This document shows positions 30,797 through 42,835 of a stretch of 64,000 nucleotides of DNA, piece by piece (within the stretch, counting starts at the first letter, position 1; each line of letters opens with the position of its first letter). Below the pieces are notes generated by a model that did not search any database, was not told the origin of the DNA, and saw only the letters and a program-made list of their open reading frames with translations. A program made the translations under genes and the position numbers. Origin of the DNA: Asterias amurensis (lineage: Eukaryota; Echinodermata; Asteroidea; Forcipulatida; Asteriidae); NCBI RefSeq assembly GCF_032118995.1, contig NC_092661.1:17021506-17085505 (forward strand), in the 5' to 3' direction.

Positions 30797-31187
30797 CTTA
30801 AAGACATTGGACACTATTGGCAATTGTCAAAGACCAGTCTTCTCCACTTGGTGTATCTCAACATATGCACACAAACACAATCCTGTGAAAATGTTGACTC
30901 AATTGGTCGCCGAGGTTCCGAGAGAATAATGGAAGAAAAAAACACCCTTGTCGCACAAGTTGTGTGCTTTCAGATGCCTTGATGATTTGAGACATCAGCT
31001 GAGGTCTCTTATTAAATTGAAATATTTTAGTGAGGAATTACTTCTTTCTCAAAAACTATCACTTCAGAGAGGGAGCTGTTTCTCACAATGTGTTATACTA
31101 TCAACAGCTCCCCATTGCTCATTACCAAGTAAGTTTTTATACTGACAATTATTTTGAGTAGTTACCAATAGTGTCCTGTGCCTTTAA
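30797..31187 (-). mobile_element. TTAA MITE family A copy (A7)
   Basis: TTAA at 30797-30800 and 31184-31187; ends agacattggacactattggc and atagtgtcctgtgcct. A run of about 17 C lies just upstream. Confidence 0.92.
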
Positions 31188-31444
31188 GATGTGCGACCAA
31201 GCACACACAAAAATTACAAAGTCATTAAACATGCAAGACCCTGTGAAGGGCCTGACACACTTGGTATCGTAAGACCCCAGACTGCCAGTTCAAGGTGCAT
31301 GGGAAGAAAAGCAGATGTGGCCGACAATTAACTCAGCAAGGGCGAGACTTTCTTGCTCAGTGGAACCATGGAAACACGATCCTTTCCCCTTTTGATAAAA
31401 TTTATTTTGATTAAAGACTGCTGGAAAAAAAAATTATAAACGTG

Positions 31445-31626
31445 TCAGGCCTGTATGCTTTGTTTTTGAAAAAGGCAAGGGCACCAAGGAATTTCTCCTT
31501 GGTTAAAGGCACCCTATTTGAGGAAATCGTAAATTTCTACTGGAGCATTTCAAGGGCACCAAGACAATGACCAGGGGCATGAAGGCAATATTGCCTATAT
31601 GTTGCCTTCATGAAGTATCAGGCCTG
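31445..31626 (+). mobile_element. Short dispersed repeat family I, copy 1
   Basis: Starts tcaggcctgtatgctttgtt and ends tatcaggcctga. Interior has gggcaccaagg and gcatttcaagggcacc. Other copies at 36753-36939 and (minus) 51345-51462. Confidence 0.75.
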
Positions 31627-31659
31627 ATGTGTTTCAAGAACACAAAACCTTTCTTTTGT

Positions 31660-32036
31660 TATTGACACTGTTGGTAATTGTCAAAGACAAGTCTTCTCAC
31701 TTGCTGTATCTCAACATATGCATAAAATAACAAAACTGTGGAAATTTGAGCTCAATTGGTCGTCGAAGTTGCGAGATAATAATGAAAGAAAAAACACCCT
31801 TGCCACACGAAGCTGTGTGCTTTCAGATGCTTGATGTCGAGACCTCAAATTCTAATTCCGCGGTCTCGAAATCAAATTCATGGAAAATAACTTCCTCCCG
31901 AAAACTACGTTACTTCAAAGGGAGCAGTTTCTCACAATGTTTTATACTACCAACCTCTCCCCATTACTCGTTGACATGTAAGGTTTTATGCTAATAATTA
32001 CTCCGAATAATTACCAATAGTGTCCACTGCCTTTAA
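31660..32036 (-). mobile_element. MITE family A copy (A8)
   Basis: The left TTAA and first bases have decayed (ttattgacactgttggta). The right end atagtgtccactgcct plus TTAA is intact. Confidence 0.88.
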
Positions 32037-32380
32037 AGATGAAGTTTCAGGACCGCTTATGGCGACATTTTAACACTCATTGGAACCAGTTTATGTGTGA
32101 CGTGAAATTGGCTCACGTCACACTTACAAAACAGGATAGTCTGAAAAGCACCAGTTGGGACAAATTACGACCGGGGACATTGCAAACGAAAGTTTTGTGG
32201 AAGGTGAAACCAGATAAGATACCCTTATAGCTCAGCCATGACTCGGAGCGATTGAATCCACACTGGATAGTAAAAAAAGGTCTTCTCTCCATAAAACACA
32301 ACCTAAAGTGTATCATTCTCATTTCTTAACAGGATGATACATCATTGCCTTTGGACGAGCATTTTCATTTCAAGCTTCAG

Positions 32381-32643
32381 TTTTTACCAAAGATTTTAGA
32401 GCGGCGTAAGGCGCAAGATGCGGAACTCTGGCTGAAAGGTGAAATCCCACTGGACGCCATTTCGGCAAGTAACTCTTTTGATACAACAGTAGACCTGTGC
32501 AGATCAGTGCAGACAATGACCATTCCCATCAATGGGAAACAAAACATTCACTTGCTGAAATGGCGCCCATGCTTATTTCACGTTCCAACAAAAGATAAAG
32601 CTTGAGTTCCGCATCTTGGCGCTCTTTAACCTTTGGTTTTTAC
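32381..32643. mobile_element. Foldback MITE with long diverged arms
   Basis: gcgcaagatgcggaactc on the left and gagttccgcatcttggcgc on the right, continuing inward to gacgccatttcggcaagt and cttgctgaaatggcgcc, form inverted arms of about 110 bp. An 86-aa ORF over it is a by-product. Confidence 0.8.
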
Positions 32644-33570
32644 TAAACACACCTTTAAAAGCATACAGTTATGTTCAGGTTTGGCAAGAAGTACAATGTG
32701 CGTGTTGAATATTGTACCAAAATATGTTGACATTAAAAGTGGCCAGTGACATCGGAATTGAAGGCTTTCGAATCACAGTTATTTAGTTAACTTTTCAAAT
32801 TTCAGGCAAGTGCCATTGGCTTTTGGTACTGGTTATTTTTTTCTGTATTTTGTTTGTATTTGTTGATATGTAGAATAAATAATAAATAACACAATTTTTT
32901 AATTCATTTTTGTTTGAAGCCACGTCCTTTAAAATAAAATTAAGACAAAGACTACCTTTTTCATGTTTTTTTCGGTTTGTCTGGGCACCATTCTTCTGGT
33001 GATTGATTTAATTTACCCATATTTTAGCAGGGTTTTCACTTTTCATTGACTAGACATGCAGGACCAGTTTATTTCACTAGTCTGTCAGCTTTAGCATGTG
33101 TCCATAATTCACATACTAAATAGGGATGTTTTTCGACAAGGAACCTTCCATCTGGAGAGAATTCTGGCTGGCCTTCTGGTGTTTAACTGGCATTTTGGCA
33201 AGCGGACCCCTGTTAAGGGCAAACACTGTTTATAATTATAGACTTCTAAGTTCAGCAAAGCCAGTAAAAGTTTAGTTTAGTTCTTTTCTCTATAAATACA
33301 TTCCAAATTAAATAAAAAATAAAATAAAAAAGGACCCCATCCTCTTTCTGAATAAAAACCAAACAAAAAGGATGAATTTTTAAGTATCAAATAAAACCAT
33401 TAGGGAAACCAGGGTAAACGATTTGGGATTGAAAACCCCTGATTTGTTCAAACCCAGATCTTTTAAAGTGTTGTACTTTAAAATTTGGCACAGTGGAAAT
33501 TTAGTATCTCAAACAACAACCGTAACATTTAAAACAAAAATGCACACAAAATAAATTTCATCAACAACTC
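32644..33570. other. Non-coding AT-rich DNA
   Basis: Contains AATAAA-like motifs near 32875-32885 and A-rich blocks near 33300-33370. No gene or repeat family recognised. Confidence 0.45.
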
Positions 33571-33925
33571 TGGCATCCATGGACTAGCGGTTAACAGCAC
33601 CGGACTCAAGCTCTGATGTTTCTGATCAGCAGAGTGTGGGTTCGAATCCGAATCGTGACATTTGTGTCCTTAAGCAAGACACTTATAACCATGATTGCTT
33701 CATAAAAGTTGGGGAGGTAGTGCTTTCTGCTCTGCTAGCCAGGCTCCTAGTGGATGATTCCCAAGCCTACATCCCTATGTACTTTAAAGTGGGTAGGTAA
33801 CCATGTTTCAGCCCCAGGAGTAGCTGGCAATGGCCCCTGGGGAAAATTTTGATTGTAGCCCACACCTTGAAGTGGCCTTCAGGCCTTGTGTGTCTGGCGA
33901 CTTGCATACAATTTTTTTAATTTTC
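33571..33925 (+). mobile_element. tRNA-derived SINE (head related to SINE-1, different body)
   Basis: A box tggactagcggttaacagc, B box gggttcgaatccg, then gtgacatttgtgtccttaag as in SINE-1. The body differs (cctagtggatgattcccaag, gtgtctggcgacttgcatac) and ends in a T-rich tail. Confidence 0.75.
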
Positions 33926-34492
33926 TTTTTTTACAAAAATTAGCCTCACCTACATATCTATCTTATTGACAACCTGTCGGCACCAATCCACAATGTCGTT
34001 AATGTCAATACCAAGTATACAAGAGATACATCATGTACTTCAAATCTATTTGACCTTACTACAACGCCCACGCCATCCTTTCCCCCAGTCGTAACTTTGG
34101 CATCAAGGGGGTACAAACACTTGAAATGTGACCACCGTGGATAAGAAGTTGTTGAATTGGAACCACCTACACATCTAGGGGGGTTAAGGGGGAGGGGAGG
34201 GGGGGTGGACATATCCCAGGCCTTCCTACACATCAGGAAGCAGATAATTACAGCGTTCCAGTGACCTTATCTCTGAAAAATTTCAGAAGCAAAGGCAGTC
34301 AGCGTGTAAGGGTGAGTAACAAAAAATGCAGTATGAGTTTGATGTCAAAGAATATGTTGCAAAATGTCAAACAGGTTTATACAGGCTCTCTAAATCATTT
34401 CAAATATATGTATATCTGTAGGTTTATCAAATGAAATTATCCTCTATCAAAATTCACTATGCTCGATACATTTCTGTAGAGCTATAATACCT

Positions 34493-34560
34493 ATGGTGTG
34501 GGTTCGAATCCCACCGCTGCCACCAGTATAACGCAGGAAAAATACGTGGTATAAAATAAC
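34493..34560 (+). mobile_element. Small tRNA-like fragment (B box only)
   Basis: gggttcgaatcccaccgctgc looks like the T arm of a tRNA-derived repeat; nothing upstream forms a tRNA. Confidence 0.3.
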
Positions 34561-34627
34561 ACTCCACTTCCCTGGTTAATTTATATAAGCTAATGATGAC
34601 ACCAATGAACTGGTGTACCACACGTGA

Positions 34628-34774
34628 AGTTTGTTTTCTCTTTCATGATCTCTTGCAACTTTGATGACAAATTGAGCCCAAATTTCACAGATTTATTATT
34701 TTAAGCATATATGTTAGGATACACCAAGTGAGAATGCTGGTCTTTGACAACTACCGAAGGTCCGGTGCCTTTAA
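34628..34774 (+). mobile_element. Right-hand fragment of MITE family A (A9)
   Basis: From tttctctttcatgatctctt to accgaaggtccggtgcct plus TTAA at 34771-34774. Confidence 0.8.
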
Positions 34775-36752
34775 TATAAATGCATCATTCTGCAATGAGT
34801 AGCACAATTGAAAATACTTTATACTATCGAATGTTGTATGATTGCTGCTGTACTTCTACTTGTCTAGCAAACATTTTAGAGCCATTCATTTTATGAGTGG
34901 TTACCAACAGTAGTTATAAGTTTGGTATCATTCTTAAAAAATAATGGCAATCAAAACATTTGTTTAGAAGCCTATCACTCAGCAGCTTTCGAAAAAGCAT
35001 TTTCAGAAGTATTGTGGTTAGGTAGAAAGATACAAGTTGTTATGGCCCAAAATTTGAGAAGTGTTACCTCGTAACGCGACAACTATTTGGAAATTAATTT
35101 TTAGTAGTTTTTATTGTGTACATATCTACATTTATCTGGGATTAAAACAATTGAACGGTTGCAAAAACCAAAGGTTTACTTTGCCTTTCGTCATATTTGG
35201 TGTATGTGCACTCAATATATCTTTGTTGGTATTATTATTATCATCATCATATTATTAATATTATTATTAATAAAGAACGACAGATGATAGCGAGGGAATT
35301 ATCACTCTCTTTCCAAAGCATAATTTCTGTTCTACTGTGAACTCTCTATTAAAAAATCATATTCATAACCTCGGGCTGTATTCATATAATCCAATTGATT
35401 ACTTAGACACCATACGTTATCCAAACTTAGCCCTAACAAAAGCCGGGCCCACTTATATGCAAAACAGCGACGACATAGAGCGAGGGGGGCCTTAGGGTAA
35501 CTCAAGGACAGAAGCGTGGACTCTCAGTGTGTGTCGTCAGACGAGGATATTGCGTCAAAACAGTCTTTTGTTTTCAGTTCACACCAATGACGGCACCAGT
35601 GGGGGTGGGGGGGGGGGGGCTGCGTACCCGGCTGGTCTGCTGGTGATGTTGGGGAGGGGGGGGGGGGGGGTACCGCGTTAAACTGTAATATGGTGAGTGT
35701 ATAACGATAGAGGAAGCTGCTAGTTTTATGTGGTTGGTACAGGGGTGGCCTTGCAGTTCTGCACACACATGGTGCACAGCTGTAAAACAAAACTGCCGGG
35801 TGGAATAGATGCTCATTTGCATAAATGTATGAATAATGCATGAGTGTTTGTGACTCCCTCTACCAATCCATCAGCTTGCAAGCATGGCAGTTGGGATAAT
35901 TCAATGAAAGAATGACATTTTCCCCCCAAAAAAAAGAAAGAAAAAAAGTATACAAACAAAATAAGCAAAGGTCAACGATTGGAACACCCTCTGTCTCACG
36001 ACACGATTTTCCCAAGTCTTTACTGTCCGTCTCAATTAGGTATACAGTGGTAACACATTCACTCAGCAAGAACCAATTACAATCGACCCCCTCAATGATG
36101 CAATGGCAACCCCCTCCAAGACCCAATGGAAGAATCGAGAACCTGATTCAGTGAAGTAGTGTGGAGGGAGAGAGAGAGCAAGAGAGAGTGGGACAGAGCG
36201 CGGAAGACAGAAGAATAAAAACAGTGGTCCAGGGAAAATGGTTAGCACACTCTCTCCGCCAAAGCAAAGCACGGAAATAATATAACATCGCGATACAATG
36301 CACAGTGTAGGACATTGGTGTTGGTACCGAGTGGAGGTAATGGTAAACCGTATGACGACGACGTCTGACGTTGATAAGCCAGCGTGGGGGAGGCTCGAGT
36401 CTCATTATAAAGTTAACGAGGTGGAGGAGGTGGAGGAACAACTTCGACTGTCATCATCATCATCATCATCATTATCATCCTTATCATCTTCGGTACAGTG
36501 ACGATACCTCCCGACTCGTCAAAGAGTAAATCTGGACTTGCGAAAAAAGACTTTATTAAATGATTTCCTCGCCGTCGCAAATGGATTAATTCCTGGCAGC
36601 CAAGAATCGTATGAGGTAAGGCACAATCGTGGTCTAATTTTTTTTAAGTTTGTTTTTAATTTGTAAATAAGTCGGACACTTTACAAAAGTTGATGACCTT
36701 TCCATCAATTGGATTTGATAACTACCGAAGTCATCAGAATGTAAAAAAAAAA
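34775..36752. other. Non-coding DNA with simple repeats
   Basis: ATT/ATC microsatellite near 35230-35275, G runs at about 35605-35619 and 35653-35670, GAGA-rich 36165-36190, and TCATCA repeats at 36448-36480. The part around 36300-36620 is less AT-rich and ends with a donor-like gag/gtaagg near 36615, so a 5' exon of an unknown gene is possible but unsupported. Confidence 0.35.
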
Positions 36753-36939
36753 TCAGGCCTGTATGCTTTGTTTTTGAAAGGGCAAGGGCACCAAGGCATT
36801 TTCTCCTTGGCAAAGGGCACCTTATAAGGAAACTGTACATATTCTACTGCAGCATTTCAAGGTTACCAAGGCAATGATGACCAGGGGGCATGGAGGCAAT
36901 CACCATCGTTGCCTCCCTGCATGAAGTATCTGGCTTGAC
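36753..36939 (+). mobile_element. Short dispersed repeat family I, copy 2
   Basis: tcaggcctgtatgctttgtt to catgaagtatctggcttg; the right terminus has drifted. Confidence 0.75.
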
Positions 36940-37011
36940 AAATCAGAGATTTGTGTACAGCGGAGCAAACGATTAATAAAACAAAACAGCAAACATTATC
37001 TGCACCACAGT

Positions 37012-37396
37012 TTAAAGACAGTGGACACTATTGGTAATTACTCAAAATAATTATTGGCATAAAACCTTTCTTGGAGACGAGTAATGGGGAGAGGTTGATG
37101 GTATAAAACATTGAGAGAAACGGCTCCCTCTGAAGTGCCATAGTTTCGAGAAAGAAGTAATTTTCCACGAATTTGATTTCGAGACCCCAGATTTAGAAAT
37201 TGAGGTCTCGAAATCAACCATCTAAATGCACACAACTTCGTGTGACAAGGGTTATTTTTCTTTCATTATTATCTCGCAACTTCGATAACCGATTGATCTC
37301 AAACTTTCACAGGTTTGTTATTTTATGCATATGTTGAGATACACCAACTGTGAAGGGTAGTCTTTGACAATTACCAATAGTGTCCACTGCCTTTAA
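37012..37396 (+). mobile_element. TTAA MITE family A copy (A10)
   Basis: 385 bp, TTAA at both ends, ends agacagtggacactattggt and atagtgtccactgcct. Carries the internal gagaccccag/gaggtctcgaaat hairpin typical of the family. Confidence 0.93.
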
Positions 37397-38264
37397 AGAC
37401 CAGCAAACACTATGATGCTCAACCGCAGAGCACCAAAAACAAAATACCATTTTCCCCTCTAACAAAACTCAGACTGACCCCCAGAGAAACCACGGATTCG
37501 TCAAAATTACAGTCAGTGTCATTCAATCACCATACACCGATACATGTCAAAGTAATTAACCATTAATTGAGTGTTTTGAAACAAGGGACTTGGGACAAAT
37601 TTAATCGACTTATCAAAATCTCACCAACACAACTTCTGGGAAAACACTTATATACATAGAGAGAGGGGGTACAGAAATCACTCTTATAGTAACAAAGACA
37701 AACAAGCCGTGACATTTAGTTCACTAAAAATGGCTACAACATTGAAATCAATAGTCGGGAACAGAGATCCCTCGTAATGTTTTGATCTCGCCGGGATCAC
37801 TTCCCCGCAAAGTAAAACGGTCTTAAGTCTCTGCTCCTGTAAAGCTATATGCAGTACCACATTCCGTACGGTCGTGGATATTACAATCCAGGTCGGACAT
37901 GATCAAATGCCGGCATGGGGCAAACCGGGACCCAAGCTGGGCTTACAAACAATTGAATTACTACACAACTTGATCAAGGGGTCTGCTTGCATCTCATGCT
38001 TTAACGAGAGAGACAGAGAAAGTCTCCTCGACAGTTGACTGGTCTAGTCAGTTCTGGACTTCGCTAAGCGCTGATGATGTGTGTGACCTTAGTGTTCAGT
38101 TAATGCTAACCATCTATCAGTGCCAAGTACATGTGTTTATAAAATGATACAATTGCAGCGATGGGGATGAAGTAATTTATAAATCTTGGATGATGACTGT
38201 ATTTGTCCGTTAACTTAATTCAGTTGTACATTTTTTATTTCCATATTTCATGAAGGCATACTCT
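37397..38264. other. Non-coding DNA, nothing recognised
   Basis: No repeat family or ORF of note. Confidence 0.45.
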
Positions 38265-38400
38265 TTCAAAGACACTGGATACATTTGGTATTTGTCAAAG
38301 ACCAGTCTCCTCATTTGGTGTATCTCAACATGTGCACAAAATAACAAACCTGTGAAAATTTGAACTCAAGGTTGATGAAGTTGCGTTGAAATAATAATAG
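38265..38400 (-). mobile_element. Left fragment of MITE family A (A11)
   Basis: aagacactggatacatttgg and gcacaaaataacaaacctgt; breaks off near 38400. Confidence 0.75.
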
Positions 38401-38524
38401 TGGGGCCCACTGAGCTGAAATGTTTTCCAGACTTAGGGAAAAGGAAAAAAGGAAGCACCTTTTCATTTTATCCTTCTTCACTAGATTGTTGTGGCAGACT
38501 AGTGCTTAAAATAGTACAATGGTA

Positions 38525-38912
38525 TTAAAGGCTCTGGACACTATTGGTAAATACTCAAAATAATGTTTAGCATAAAAACTTACTTGATAACGAACAATGG
38601 AGAGCTGTTGATAGTATAAAACATTGTGAGAAACGGCTCCCTCTAAACTAACGAAGTTTTTGAGAAAGAAGTAGTTTCTCAGTAAAATATTTTAATTGAT
38701 TTCGAGGCCTCACGCGTGAGGTCTCGAAATCAAGCATCTGAAAGCACACAACATTGTGTGACAGGGATTTTTTTTACTCCATTATTACGTCGCAACTTCG
38801 TCGACCAATTGAGTTCAAGTTTTCACAGGTTTGTCATTTTGTGGATATGTTGACATACACCAAGTTAAAATACTGGTCTTTGACAATTACCAAAGGTGTT
38901 CAGTGTATTTAT
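38525..38912 (+). mobile_element. MITE family A copy (A12)
   Basis: TTAA at 38525-38528, then aggctctggacactattggt; right end ccaaaggtgttcagtgta with TTAA decayed. Confidence 0.9.
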
Positions 38913-39069
38913 ATCTGAAGCTCACATGAAATAACAGCCATTTCAAATATTGAGATCATTGTGTGCTATTGTCTTTGAAAAAGAGTTGGTTTTTGGTTGA
39001 AGAAAACTATAAAAGTAACACACAAAGAACTGCAGTCTTCATATACGTCAAGAAAGATATTTTTTTTAC

Positions 39070-39461
39070 TTAAAGACACTGGACACTATTGGTAATTGTC
39101 AAAGACCAGTCATCTCACTTAGTGTATGTCAACATATGCATAAAATAACAAACCTGTGAAAATGTTAGCTCAATTGGTCGTTGAAGTTGCGAGATAATAA
39201 TGAAAGAAGAAAAAGGCACCATTGTCACACGAAGTTGTGTGCTTTCAGATGCTTGATTTCGACACTTCAAATTCTAAATCTGAGGTCTCAAAATCAAATT
39301 CGTGGAAAATTACTTCATTCTCGAAAACTACGTTACTTCAGAGGGAGCCGTTTCTCACAATGTTTTATAATATCAACAGCTCCCCATTACTCGTTACCAG
39401 GTAAGGTTAATGCTAATAATGATTATTTTGAGTAATAACCAATAGTGTCCACTGGCTTTAA
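39070..39461 (-). mobile_element. TTAA MITE family A copy (A13)
   Basis: TTAA at 39070-39073 and 39458-39461; ends agacactggacactattggt and atagtgtccactggct. Confidence 0.93.
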
Positions 39462-39580
39462 ATGTCAGGTTTTAAGAGATTTTATGTACTTAAAGTGCAA
39501 CCACAATCCACCAATGCAATGCATTAAGATCCAGGAATCCCTTCCTGTTGGAATCACAGACCGTGAAGGTACGGTCGTCA

Positions 39581-39600
39581 CCCCCCCCCCCCCCCCCCCC
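39581..39600 (+). repeat. Run of 20 C
   Basis: Uninterrupted homopolymer followed by acccg. Possible G-quadruplex or i-motif former, and a likely place for assembly length error. Confidence 0.95.
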
Positions 39601-39811
39601 ACCCGTCTCTACTCGCTCACGGCGTGACGCCATTCACTTCCCCATGTCATCCCTTTAACCACGGAGGCATTGAAATCCCTCCGTGGTGTGTAACCTACTA
39701 ATGGATGACACGTGTAAAACGACTTCAAACATCACCCCGACCCTAGAAGTGCATATACTCACTGAGCCGAATCAAAACAACAAGCGTAATATCAATTAGT
39801 GAATTTACTCC

Positions 39812-40190
39812 TTAAAGCCATTGGACACTTTCGGTACGGAAAAAGAAAAAGAAAAAAAAAAGTTCACAGATTTACAAATAATTTGCAGGGGTTACAGAAG
39901 GTAAAGACTTATCTTGAAATATTATTCCATGAAATGCTTTACTTTTTGAGAAAACATTAAAACAATATCAATTCTCGATAGCGAGAATTACGGATTTATT
40001 TTAAACACATGTCATGACACGGCGAAGCGTGCGGAAACCAAGGGTGGGTTTTCCCGTTATTTTCTCCCGACTCCGATGACCGATTGAGCCTAAATATTCA
40101 CAGGTTTGTTATTTTATTTATACAATTTGTGATACACGAAGTGTGGGACTTAGACAATACTGTTTACCGGAAGTGTCCAATGGCTTTTAA
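39812..40190. mobile_element. TTAA MITE family F
   Basis: TTAA at 39812-39815 and 40187-40190; ends agccattggacactttcggt and ccggaagtgtccaatggct. The interior shares cacaggtttgttattttat and ccgattgagcctaaat with family A, so it is a distant relative. Confidence 0.88.
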
Positions 40191-40347
40191 AAAAATATTT
40201 AAAAAAGTAAGGAAGTGCTTTTACACATTATACTTCAGGCATGGAATTTTGTCTTCGAGAGGGGAAGGCCATTTACATCTTGCAAGAGGCCTTCCATTAC
40301 AAAATCTTGGTCAAGGGAAACTAATGAAGGGGCACCAATGTAAAGAC

Positions 40348-40962
40348 CAGGGCCAAATTTCATAAAGCTGCTTAAAGGAACACGTTGCCTTGGATCGGTC
40401 GAGTTGGTCTTTGAAAAACGTTTGTAACCGTTTTTTATAAAATGCATATGGGTAGAAAGATGTTGTAAAAGTAGAATACAATGATCCACACAAACATGCC
40501 TCGAAATTGCGTGGTTTTCCTTTTACCTCGTCGACTAACACGTCGGCCATTTATGGGGGTCAAAATTTTGACTCCCATAAATGGCCAACGGTGATAGTTC
40601 GCACAGTAGAAGGAAAACCACGCAATTTCGAGGCAAACTTGTGTGGATCATTGTATGTTACTTTTAAAACATCTTTTCAACCATATGCATTATTATTATA
40701 TAAAAAACGGTTAAAAACGCTTTTGTTTTGACCAACTCGTCCGATCCAAGGCAACGTGTTCCTTTAAGCACAAAATTTTGCTTAAGCAAAAAAATCCTTG
40801 CTTAGTAAAATCAGATTACCGGCCAAGACTCCACTCAATTGTTATGCTAAGTAAACAAGAGATAAATACCAGTCACAAGCAATATATATGGCATGACATT
40901 TCTGCAAGTAACATGTGAAAAACAAGCGAGCTATTTTAGTAGCTCTATGAAAATGGCCCCTG
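40348..40962. mobile_element. MITE family D copy split by a family B insertion
   Basis: cagggccaaatttcataaag at the left, and tagctctatgaaaatggcccctg at the right end. The family B element at 40372-40767 sits in the TTAA of gctgcTTAAgc. The uninterrupted version is at 49588-49834. Confidence 0.88.
40372..40767. mobile_element. TTAA MITE family B, full copy (B4)
   Basis: 396 bp with TTAA on both sides and full inverted symmetry around the hairpin at about 40548-40580. Inserted in a family D element. Confidence 0.95.
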
Positions 40963-40969
40963 GTCCTGA

Positions 40970-41521
40970 ATTTCAAAAAGCCTGTAAGCTTAACCAGCCC
41001 AAATTGTATTAAGTTTCCATTGTTGTGTGGCTGCTGATGCCCGAGACGGTGCTGGTGGCATCGTTTTGGGTTAGAATTGTGACGTACTCATGCATAAATA
41101 TTAAGAGAGGCGTAATATTTGTATCACTTGTAAGGCAGATGGTACACACTGACCACAAACCAATAGTTTCGAATCTACAAATTTAACAGGCTATAATCAT
41201 GGTTTAACTACAGGCCTCAGAGCTTTAAATCAAGGGTTAATACAGCATCGCTGTATCAAATTCATCCATCACATTATACGCTCATCAGTTCAATGAAAGA
41301 AGTGTATATTAAAGTGTATATTAAAGTGGGCCTCTGCGGCTCCCTAAGGCAGAGTAGACGTATGGAGCAGAGTTGATGTATTTTTCCACCAGATGGAGTC
41401 TCGAAACTTTACACTTCTGAAAGGTATTTGTCAATACTAAACAAATGATTTTTTTTTAAGCAACAACAAGTTATTATTAAGTACAAATGTAACTACGAAG
41501 TTTGATCAGATTTCATACAAA
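40970..41521. other. Non-coding DNA
   Basis: No gene or repeat recognised, apart from a small direct repeat gtgtatattaaa near 41307-41330. Confidence 0.4.
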
Positions 41522-41770
41522 GGGCTACAATGTATAAACAGCTCAGTTGGTAAAGTGTCGGCACGTTAATCCGGAGGTCATTGGTTCGAGTCCCACTCTA
41601 GTGTAGTTAACACCAAATCATTAAGAATTTACCCAGTCAGTTTCCCTTGTGGTGTATAATTGTAAAGTCAATACTTGTTACAAGCTGTGATGTCCATCTT
41701 CAGATTGGGTGCTTTGGGTTGTAAAAAAGCGTTTGAAAATGTTTGGAATAAATAAATATCATGTATGCAA
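41522..41770 (+). mobile_element. tRNA-derived SINE (SINE-3 family)
   Basis: A box cagctcagttggtaaag, B box ggttcgagtcccactctag, then ttacccagtcagtttccctt and an AATAAATA tail. No acceptor stem pairing. Same family on the minus strand at 42660-42835. Confidence 0.8.
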
Positions 41771-41851
41771 GCGGTGTGTGCATGGTGGAAGGGGAGGGCG
41801 GGGGGGGGGCACGTATATGCTCTTATTGAGACTCAAAGGCGAATCTCAATA

Positions 41852-42242
41852 TTAAAGGAACACGTTGCCTTGGATCGGACGAGTTGGTCTATAAAAAGCG
41901 TTTGAAACCGTTTGTTATGAAATGCATATGGTTAGAAAGATGTTTTAAAAGTAGAATATAATGATCCACACAAGTATCACTCAAAATTGCACGGTTTTCC
42001 TTTTACTTCGCGAGCTAACACGGTCGGCCATTTATGGGAGTCAAAAATTTGACTCCCATAAATGGCCGACCGTGTTTGTCGACGAGGTAAAAGAAAAACC
42101 ACGCAATTTCGAGGCATATTTGTGTAGATCATTGTATTCTACTTTTACAACATCTTTCTAACCATATCAATTTTATAACAAACGGTCACAGGACGCTTTT
42201 CAAAGACCAACTCGACCGATCCAAGGCAACGTGTTCCTTTAA
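41852..42242. mobile_element. TTAA MITE family B, full copy (B5)
   Basis: TTAA at 41852-41855 and 42239-42242; aggaacacgttgccttggat and complement at the ends; central hairpin tgggagtcaaaaatttgact. Confidence 0.95.
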
Positions 42243-42659
42243 ACAAAAGCAATTGTAATCCCACAAAATTAATTCTCAAGTCTGACTGTGCTTTCAGAAA
42301 ATGCTCATATAACTAAATTTATAAATTATCAGATTGTTATATGAGTAACTATTGTACTGATGCATAATGCCTCTGTTGGTGAAAATTTGTTAGTTTTAGG
42401 TATATATTGAAACACTCATCGCTTCATTTAATAATAACTGGGTCTTATACAGCGCAAGTTTCAAGCAAGTTTCGACAAACAAGGTACTCGAGGCGTTGGA
42501 ACAAAGATACATAATTGTCAGACAGCTTTTCGTGATTCAGTTACCAAACCATTAGTTTGAACAGAAAATAATATTTGGCATAAAGCCCTTTTCTCAGTCA
42601 TCAGGGTTTTTTTTCTTTCATTATTTAATTACCAGTACTGGTAACCACGTTTTTTTATG

Positions 42660-42835
42660 CTAAAATAATTTTCAATATAATCCACAAGGGGAACTGACTG
42701 GATAATTATTTCAAATGATTTTTGGGGTTGAACAAACAATTAACTAGAGTGAGATTTGAACCAACGACCTACGGATAATTGTGCCGGCGCTCTACCACCT
42801 GAGCTATCTAGCCCTATATTGGCAGTGTCCCTATT
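42660..42835 (-). mobile_element. tRNA-derived SINE (SINE-3 family)
   Basis: Minus strand: tagctcaggtggtagagcgc (A box), ggttcaaatctcactctag (B box), then atccagtcagttccccttgt as in 41522-41770. The acceptor stem is not complete. Confidence 0.8.

Noticed and set aside
32093..32126. Short palindrome tgtgacgtgaaattggctcacgtcaca
   Set aside because: Could be a paired CRE-like site or a chance hairpin; no nearby gene or second copy to support a regulatory role.
35524..35841. Minus-strand ORFs with Pro-rich stretches
   Set aside because: Proline runs come from G homopolymers on the plus strand; overlapping frames give similar lengths.
36298..36615. Possible coding first exon with acidic and poly-Ser stretch and a gag/gtaagg donor
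   Set aside because: The peptide consists largely of microsatellite translation (TCA repeats), with no start context or downstream exon to support it. Mentioned only as a weak possibility.
41522..41600. Possible functional tRNA gene
   Set aside because: A and B boxes are present, but there is no paired acceptor stem, and the sequence continues into a SINE body with an A-rich tail. The same holds for the heads at 16742, 24273 (minus), 33571, 42790 (minus) and 50060 (minus).
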